Shown one piece after another: positions 32,038 to 36,965 of a DNA stretch of 36,965 nucleotides. Origin of the DNA: Kiloniellales bacterium (GTDB lineage: Bacteria; Pseudomonadota; Alphaproteobacteria; Kiloniellales; JAKSDN01); contig JANQLT010000158.1 in NCBI GenBank assembly GCA_028280455.1, positions 1 to 36,965 of the forward strand. Direction: 5' to 3'. Numbering within the stretch: the first letter of the stretch is position 1; each line of letters opens with the position of its first letter. The translations under genes were made by a program, and so were the position numbers. The notes beneath the pieces are model-generated. The model saw only the letters and a list, made by a program, of their open reading frames with translations, made no database searches and was not told the DNA's origin.

Positions 32038-33267
32038 TTAGAGCCGGTTCTTGAAGATCTCGCCGCCCTTCATGACGAGCGGGACGCCTTCGCCGTCGCC
32101 GCTCAGCGGGCTCAGGTCCTCCAGCGGGTTGCCGTCGACCACGATCAGGTCGGCGAGCGCCCCCGGCGTCACGCAGCCGAGCTCGCCGGTCCGGTTGAGC
32201 AGCTCGGCGTTGGTCGCCGTCGCCGAGCGCAGGATCTCGTGCGGGCTTTGCACTTCGCTGCGGATGGCGAACTCGGTGAGCTGCTCGGCATGCATCTCGC
32301 CGAGCAGGTCGGTGCCGAAGCCGATGGTCACCCCGGCCGCCTTCAGGATCTCCAGCGCCTTGATCCCGGCGTCGCGCACGTCCTGCAGCTTCTTGAGGCT
32401 GATCTCCGGGAAGCCGAGCTTGCCGCCGAACTTGTCGAGCGCCTGATAGGTGGCCAGCGTCGGCACCACGTAGGCGCCGTGCCGGGCGCAGATCGCGGCG
32501 GTCTCGGCGTCGATCAGGTTGGCGTGCTCGATTGAGCGGACGCCGAACTGGACGCAGCGGGAGATCGCCTCCGGCGTGTAGGCATGGGCCATGACGTAGG
32601 TGCGCCAGGACTCCGCCTCCCAGACCACGGCGCGGATCTCCTCCTCGGAGTACTGCAGGTTCCAGACCGGGTCGGTCGGCGAGGCGATGCCGCCGGAGGC
32701 CATGATCTTGATCTGCGTCGCGCCCTTGCGCAGCTCGTCGCGCGCCGCCCGGCGCACTTCCGGCACGCCGTCGGCGATGCGCTCGAAGCCGGTGCCGCCG
32801 CGGCAGCAGAGGCAGAAGGCGTCCTCCTCGAGGGTACGAAAGTCGGCATGGCCGCCGGTCTGGGTCAGCGCCTTGCCGGAGTAGAACAGGCGCGGGCCCT
32901 TGATGACGCCGCTCTCGACCGCCATGGCCAGGCCGTAGTCGGCGCCGCCGGCATCGCGGATCGTCGTGAAGCCGCGCTGCAGCGAGGCCTCGAGAAAGCG
33001 CCGGGCGTGCTGGTAGAGCAGCGAGCGCGGCATGTCGCGCAGCTTGGCGATGTTCGGGTCGACGGCGATGGCGTGGTAGTGCGCGTCGATCAGCCCCGGC
33101 ATCAGGGTCCGGCCGCCGAGCGAGACGACCCGGGCATCGGCGGCCTGGATCGGCCGATCCGAGACCTCCTTGATCCGCTCGCCCTCGACCAGGACCTGAA
33201 CGCCCTCCTGCGGCTCGGCCGACTCGCCGTCGAACAGCAGCGCGTCCGTGAACAGGACGGAAGCCAT
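32038..33267 (-). CDS. Metal-dependent amidohydrolase, prolidase/imidazolonepropionase-like
   Basis: A 409-residue member of the amidohydrolase superfamily, cytoplasmic. Ligands for a binuclear metal site are visible: His63/His65 in DAHYH, carboxylated Lys187 in QIKIMASGG, His228 in MAHAYT, His248 in EHANLID and Asp320 in FGTD. This set matches the subgroup of Xaa-Pro/Xaa-Arg dipeptidases and related carboxypeptidases (Sgx9260-type) more than imidazolonepropionase. An odd CLCC cluster (152-155) sits in the loop after TGGHADF, as in some members of that subgroup. A hydrolase of imported di- or N-acyl peptides would suit the neighbouring Opp system. It lies upstream of the giant gene with a 95-bp gap and its own promoter. 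Confidence 0.9.
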   Translation of the reverse strand: MASVLFTDALLFDGESAEPQEGVQVLVEGERIKEVSDRPIQAADARVVSLGGRTLMPGLIDAHYHAIAVDPNIAKLRDMPRSLLYQHARRFLEASLQRGFTTIRDAGGADYGLAMAVESGVIKGPRLFYSGKALTQTGGHADFRTLEEDAFCLCCRGGTGFERIADGVPEVRRAARDELRKGATQIKIMASGGIASPTDPVWNLQYSEEEIRAVVWEAESWRTYVMAHAYTPEAISRCVQFGVRSIEHANLIDAETAAICARHGAYVVPTLATYQALDKFGGKLGFPEISLKKLQDVRDAGIKALEILKAAGVTIGFGTDLLGEMHAEQLTEFAIRSEVQSPHEILRSATATNAELLNRTGELGCVTPGALADLIVVDGNPLEDLSPLSGDGEGVPLVMKGGEIFKNRL

Positions 33268-33360
33268 GGCACCCCTCGCTTCTTGTCGTTGGATAGGCAG
33301 GCTAGGGCATGCCGGGGCAGATGGAAATCGGCTTCGGCGCGGTCTCGCCGCCCGCGGCGC

Positions 33361-33711
33361 CTAGTAGACCATCTCCTGGTCCTCGTCCTCGTCGACCACG
33401 AGGCGGGAGAGGTCGGAGATCTTGCGGCGGATGTGCTTGCGCTCGAGGATCTTCTCCTGCGCCGCCTCGGGCAGGTCGGTCAGCATGAGGATCTCCTTGT
33501 CGAGCAGCACGGAGATCAGGTCCTCGAGGACGCGCACGAAGCTGAGGTCCGACGCGACCAGGACCTCCTGCAGCTCCTTGGTCGCCGAGTCGGAGCCCAT
33601 GACGTCCGCGACCTCGTCGTCGCTCAGGGCGATGCGGCCGTCCTCGGCCGAGCCCGGCGTCGCCAGCACCGAGATCACGCAGCCGTTCTTGTCGCGCACT
33701 ACATAGGGCAT
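33361..33711 (-). CDS. Small conserved protein, often named tryptophan synthase beta-like
   Basis: A 116-residue acidic protein beginning MPYVVRDKNGCVISV and followed by LSDDEVADVM, a hydrophobic ASDLSFVRVLEDLISVLLDKEILMLTDLPEAAQEKIL block and an Asp/Glu-rich tail. This pattern is the proteobacterial family misleadingly annotated as tryptophan synthase subunit beta like; it has no catalytic motif of TrpB. It is cytoplasmic and helical. The Shine-Dalgarno GGAG is 7 nt before ATG 33711. Function is unknown. It is divergent from the class I aminotransferase and upstream of the amidohydrolase by 93 bp. Confidence 0.75.
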   Translation of the reverse strand: MPYVVRDKNGCVISVLATPGSAEDGRIALSDDEVADVMGSDSATKELQEVLVASDLSFVRVLEDLISVLLDKEILMLTDLPEAAQEKILERKHIRRKISDLSRLVVDEDEDQEMVY

Positions 33712-33823
33712 GAGTCAGCTCCGCGGGCGGGCCTCCCGGGCCTCCGGGCCCGCCGCGGGACGGAGGCTAGGCGACAACCCCTTAGGGAAGCCTTAAGGCA
33801 TCCTCGGCCGGCCTTGCCGGACC

Positions 33824-33852
33824 TTGCCCGGACGTCGGCGCCCGGCTATAGG
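33824..33852 (+). promoter_or_regulatory. Promoter of the class I aminotransferase
   Basis: TTGCCC (33824-33829), 17 bp, then TATAGG (33847-33852). The ATG follows the -10 box by only 6 bp and there is no Shine-Dalgarno, so the transcript should be leaderless, like that of the tetR gene. Confidence 0.5.
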
Positions 33853-33858
33853 CGCGCC

Positions 33859-34971
33859 ATGCGTCCGGAGCCCTTCAAGATCGAGCGCTACTTCGCGCGC
33901 TACGAGTTCACCACCCGCTACCTGCTCTGCGCCAGCGACTGCGAGGCCATGACGGTCGACGATCTGCTGGCCTACGAGCCGGGCGCCGCCGAAGCCTTCG
34001 GCCGGCACTGGCTGGGCTACACGGAGAGCCCCGGCGACCCGGCCTTGCGGGCGGCCATCGCCGCGACCTACCAGGGCATCGGGCAGGGCATCGAGACGGA
34101 CCAGGTCCTGGTGCACAGCGGCGCCGAGGAGGCGATCTTCTCCTTCATGAACTGCGCCCTGGAGCCGGGCGACCGGGTCATCGTCCATAGCCCCTGCTAC
34201 CAGTCCCTGCAGGAGGTCGCCCGGGCGCTGGGCGCCGAGGTGGTGCCCTGGCAGGCCGATCCGGCGGCCGGCTGGGCTCTCGACCCCGAGGCCCTGGCCG
34301 GCCTGATCACGCCGCGCACCAGGGCCATCGTGGTCAACATACCGCACAACCCGACCGGCTACCTGATGCCGGACGAGGTCCAGGCGGCCCTGGTCGAGAC
34401 CGCCCGCCATCACGGTCTCTGGCTCTTCTCGGACGAAGTCTACCGAGGCCTGGAATACGACCCGGCGGAGCGCCTGCCGGCGGCCTGCGAGCGCTACGAG
34501 CGGGCCGTTTCGCTCGGCGTGCTATCCAAGACCTACGGCCTGCCGGGCCTGCGGATCGGCTGGATCGCCACGCGAGAGCCGGAGATCCTCGGCCGCATGG
34601 CCGCCTTCAAGGACTATCTGACGATCTGCAACAGCGCGCCCAGCGAGTTCCTGGCCCGCGTCGCCCTGCGGCACCACGAGGCCATCGCCGAGCGCAACCG
34701 CGGCATCGTGCGCGACAACCTGGCCCTGCTGGACGGCTTCTTCGAGCGCCGGGCCGAGCGCTTCGCCTGGGTCCGGCCGCGGGCCGGCGCCATCGCCTTC
34801 CCGGAGTACCGGCCCGGCGGCATCGAGGCCCTGGCCCGCGACCTGGCGGAACGGGCCGAGGTGCTGCTGCTGCCCGGTGGGGTCTATGACGCCGGCGACC
34901 GGCATTTCCGCCTGGGCTTCGGCCGCCGCAACTTTCCGGAAGCTCTGGCCGCCCTCGAGGCCGCCCTCTGA
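33859..34971 (+). CDS. PLP-dependent aminotransferase, class I/II
   Basis: A 370-residue fold-type I aminotransferase. The start at ATG 33859 gives the usual N-terminus; the longer open frame upstream is non-coding. Active-site features are NIPHNPTGY with Asn164, SDEVYRGLEY with Asp192 and Tyr195, the Schiff-base Lys224 in LSKTYGLPGLRIGW, and Arg232 after it. These agree with subgroups annotated as aspartate, alanine or capreomycidine-type aminotransferases, so the substrate is open. The N-terminal YFARYEFTTRYLLCASDCE is characteristic of that subgroup. The gene is followed 121 bp later by a class III aminotransferase with its own promoter. Confidence 0.9.
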   Translation: MRPEPFKIERYFARYEFTTRYLLCASDCEAMTVDDLLAYEPGAAEAFGRHWLGYTESPGDPALRAAIAATYQGIGQGIETDQVLVHSGAEEAIFSFMNCALEPGDRVIVHSPCYQSLQEVARALGAEVVPWQADPAAGWALDPEALAGLITPRTRAIVVNIPHNPTGYLMPDEVQAALVETARHHGLWLFSDEVYRGLEYDPAERLPAACERYERAVSLGVLSKTYGLPGLRIGWIATREPEILGRMAAFKDYLTICNSAPSEFLARVALRHHEAIAERNRGIVRDNLALLDGFFERRAERFAWVRPRAGAIAFPEYRPGGIEALARDLAERAEVLLLPGGVYDAGDRHFRLGFGRRNFPEALAALEAAL

Positions 34972-35010
34972 TTTGAGCCGGAGTAGGCCCCACCCCCCGG
35001 CAACGGTGAC

Positions 35011-35039
35011 TTGGACGGCCCCCGGGCGGGGTGTAGGGT
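35011..35039 (+). promoter_or_regulatory. Promoter of the class III aminotransferase
   Basis: TTGGAC (35011-35016), 17 bp, then TAGGGT (35034-35039), with the start codon 53 bp further on and AAGGA as ribosome-binding site. The -35 box is strong and the -10 box moderate. Confidence 0.5.
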
Positions 35040-35092
35040 CGGCCTGGCGGGCGCCGGGCGCGGCGGCCGCCGGAGCACCAAAGGACAAAGCC

Positions 35093-36484
35093 ATGACGGA
35101 TCGGCCGAATTCGCCGGCAGCCAGGGATATCGCCTATCACCTGCACCCCTACACCAACGCCCGCGCGCACGAGGCCGCGGGGCCCTTCATCGTCAGCCGC
35201 GGCAAGGGCATCTACGTCTACGACGAGCAGGGCAAGGAGTACATCGAGGGCCTGGCCTCGCTGTGGTGCGCCTCGCTCGGCTTCAGCGAGGAGCGGCTGG
35301 CCCGCGCCGCCAGCGACCAGCTCGCCCTGTTGCCGACCTATCACAACTTCGCGCACAAGACCGCCGAGCCGGCCATCGAGCTGGCCGAGCGCCTGGTCAA
35401 GATGGCGCCGGTGCCGATGTCGAAGGCGATCTTCGCCAACTCCGGCTCCGAGGCCAACGACACGATCATGAAGCTGGTCTGGTTCTACAACAACGCACGC
35501 GGCCGGCCGGAGAAGAAGAAGATCATCAGCCGGACCAAGGCTTACCACGGTGTCACGGCGCTGACCGCGAGCCTGACCGGCCTGCCGCATCTGCACGGCG
35601 ACTTCGACCTGCCCTTCGCCGGCATCCTGCATACCGGCTGCCCGCACCACTACCGCTTCGCCCGCGACGGCGAGAGCGAGGAGGACTTCGCCACCCGGCT
35701 GGCCGAGGAGCTGGACCAGCTCATCGAGGAGCAGGGCCCGGAGACCGTCGCCGCCTTCATCGGCGAGCCGGTGATGGGCGCCGGCGGCGTCCTGGTGCCG
35801 CCCGCGACCTACTGGCAGAAGATCCAGCCGGTGCTGCGCAAGCACGACGTGCTGCTGATCGCCGACGAGGTGATCTGCGGCTTCGGGCGCACCGGCCAGA
35901 TGTTCGGCAGCCAGACCTACTGCATCGAGCCGGACATCATGACCCTGGCCAAGGCCCTGACCGCCGGCTACCTGCCGATGTCGGCGGCCCTGCTGTCGGA
36001 GGAGATCTACCAGGTCATCGCCGACAACACCGACAAGCTCGGCACGCTCGGCCACGGCTACACCTACACCGGCCACCCGGTGTCCGCCGCCGTCGCCCTC
36101 GAGACCCTGAAGATCTACGAGGAGCGCGACACGGTCGGCCACGTCCGCCGGGTCATGGACCGCATGCAAAGCGGCCTGCGGGCCTTCGCCGACCACCCGC
36201 TGGTCGGCGAGGTGCGCGGCGTCGGGCTGATCGCCGCCGTCGAGCTGGTCGCCGACAAGGCCAGCAAGGCGCCCTTCGACCCGCCGGGGCGGGTCGGCGC
36301 GGCCTTCGGCAACTTCGCCCAGGAGCACGGCCTGATCATCCGCCCCCTGGGCGACGCGATCGGCATCTGTCCGCCGCTGATCATCGAGGCTGCCGAGCTG
36401 GACAGCCTGCTGGAGCGCTTCGGCCAGGCGCTCGACGACACCCTGGCCTGGGTCGGCGACCAGGGCCTGGCGTCGGTGGCCTGA
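35093..36484 (+). CDS. Class III aminotransferase (omega-amino acid/GABA:pyruvate type)
   Basis: A 463-residue PLP enzyme. It has LASLWCASLGFSEERL (54-69, the substrate-entry region of omega-aminotransferases), ANSGSEANDTIMKL (115-128, phosphate-binding), KAYHGVT, EPVMGAGG, DEVICGFGRTG with Asp258, and Lys287 in LAKALTAGYLPMS as the cofactor lysine. The HGYTYTGHPVSAA motif is typical of beta-alanine/4-aminobutyrate:pyruvate transaminases and amine transaminases. Polyamine, beta-alanine or taurine breakdown are possible roles. ATG 35093 has AAAGGA upstream. It is not overlapped with the preceding aminotransferase. Confidence 0.93.
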   Translation: MTDRPNSPAARDIAYHLHPYTNARAHEAAGPFIVSRGKGIYVYDEQGKEYIEGLASLWCASLGFSEERLARAASDQLALLPTYHNFAHKTAEPAIELAERLVKMAPVPMSKAIFANSGSEANDTIMKLVWFYNNARGRPEKKKIISRTKAYHGVTALTASLTGLPHLHGDFDLPFAGILHTGCPHHYRFARDGESEEDFATRLAEELDQLIEEQGPETVAAFIGEPVMGAGGVLVPPATYWQKIQPVLRKHDVLLIADEVICGFGRTGQMFGSQTYCIEPDIMTLAKALTAGYLPMSAALLSEEIYQVIADNTDKLGTLGHGYTYTGHPVSAAVALETLKIYEERDTVGHVRRVMDRMQSGLRAFADHPLVGEVRGVGLIAAVELVADKASKAPFDPPGRVGAAFGNFAQEHGLIIRPLGDAIGICPPLIIEAAELDSLLERFGQALDDTLAWVGDQGLASVA

Positions 36485-36498
36485 GCTAGAGAGTCTCT

Positions 36499-36512
36499 TT
36501 GATCGAGCGCAA
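36499..36512 (+). promoter_or_regulatory. Degenerate FNR/FnrL-like half-palindrome before hemA
   Basis: TTGAT-CGAG-CGCAA keeps the full left half-site of the TTGAT-N4-ATCAA box and CAA of the right. Its centre lies about 86 bp upstream of the hemA ATG. Control of hemA by FnrL is established in Rhodobacter; here it is inference. Confidence 0.35.
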
Positions 36513-36590
36513 AGTGGTTGGCCCGCAAGGGCGTTAGGCTTCGCTTAACGAACCGGGCGTCGAATACGCCGGAAGGCATAGGGTGGGGCA

Positions 36591-36965
36591 ATGGATTACG
36601 AGAGCTTCTTCGTCGAGCAGCTTGCCGGCATTCGCGCCGAGGGCCGCTATCGGGTCTTCGCCGACCTGGAGCGGCAGGCCGGCTCCTTCCCGCGCGCGAC
36701 CCGCCATGCCGATGGCGGCACCGGCAACGTCACGGTCTGGTGCTCCAACGACTATCTCGGCATGGGCCAGAACCCGAAGGTCCTGGCGGCCATGCACGAA
36801 GCCATCGAGCGCTGCGGCGCGGGCGCCGGCGGCACCCGCAACATCTCCGGCACCAACCACTATCACGTGCTGCTGGAGCGCGAGCTGGCCGACCTGCACG
36901 GCAAGGAAGCCGCCCTGCTCTTCACCTCGGGCTACGTCTCCAACTGGGCGGCCCTGACCACCCTC
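36591..36965 (+). CDS. hemA: 5-Aminolevulinate synthase (HemA), 5' part, cut by window end
   Basis: The first 125 residues of an ALA synthase, which condenses glycine and succinyl-CoA (C4/Shemin pathway) to make 5-aminolevulinate. The start is ATG 36591 with a G-rich ribosome-binding stretch. It shows [33 protein letters not shown], the [17 protein letters not shown] substrate/PLP segment and [14 protein letters not shown], all diagnostic. The cofactor lysine and C-terminus lie beyond the window. The C4 pathway type supports an alphaproteobacterial origin. Confidence 0.95.
   Translation, partial: MDYESFFVEQLAGIRAEGRYRVFADLERQAGSFPRATRHADGGTGNVTVWCSNDYLGMGQNPKVLAAMHEAIERCGAGAGGTRNISGTNHYHVLLERELADLHGKEAALLFTSGYVSNWAALTTL

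Noticed and set aside
32584-33858. Upstream extension of the class I aminotransferase frame
   Set aside because: It runs antisense through the amidohydrolase and the small conserved gene, and the family N-terminus begins at 33859.

Overview
The window looks like chromosome of a GC-rich (roughly 70% by eye) alphaproteobacterium, probably of the Rhodospirillales/Kiloniellales type. A C4-pathway 5-aminolevulinate synthase (hemA) at the right edge, FNR/FixK-like boxes, an IS5-group transposase remnant and palindromic GC-rich intergenic repeats all fit this. The species cannot be named from the sequence alone. About 28 protein genes, one probable pseudogene, three dispersed repeats and a set of candidate regulatory sites are described.

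Layout. 1-2.2 kb: tail of an IS5-family transposase, thiM (thiamin salvage) and pyrE divergent from it, and a small unknown gene. 2.3-3.7 kb: fetAB-like metal/iron exporter. 3.8-7.5 kb: a peptide-type ABC importer operon (binding protein and two permeases) that lacks its ATPases. 7.5-10.7 kb: palindromic repeat, an M20D amidohydrolase with an M23 lipoprotein, and a tandem UspA protein preceded by a perfect FNR/FixK-type box. 10.8-13.2 kb: EamA permease, and an autoregulated-looking tetR-GNAT pair. 13.3-16.3 kb: sodium/solute symporter, a single-domain globin with an NsrR-like operator, two copies of a palindromic element and a decayed gene. 16.5-19.5 kb: a solitary TadG/von Willebrand A protein and a textbook ECF41 sigma module (AhpD-like partner plus sigma factor) with its own predicted promoter. 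19.5-27 kb: a complete oligopeptide ABC operon with two tandem paralogous binding proteins. 27-33.7 kb: a giant 1621-residue secreted protein, a prolidase-type amidohydrolase and a small conserved protein. 33.8 kb to the end: class I and class III aminotransferases and the start of hemA.

How the genes fit together. Much of the window concerns peptide and amino-acid catabolism: two oligopeptide importers, an M20D amidase, a prolidase-like amidohydrolase and two aminotransferases. The first importer could borrow OppD/OppF from the second. A second theme is oxygen, NO and stress response: globin, Usp with FNR box, ECF41 module and hemA.

The most novel object is the 1621-residue protein at 27077-31942. 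After Sel1 and TPR repeats it carries two interleaved families of internal repeats. One is a six-cysteine module present three times, in which both the second and third cysteine pairs are always C-x5-C. The other is a paired-cysteine module with an S-x-E-x-A-R helix, also present three times. I do not recognise either as a named domain.
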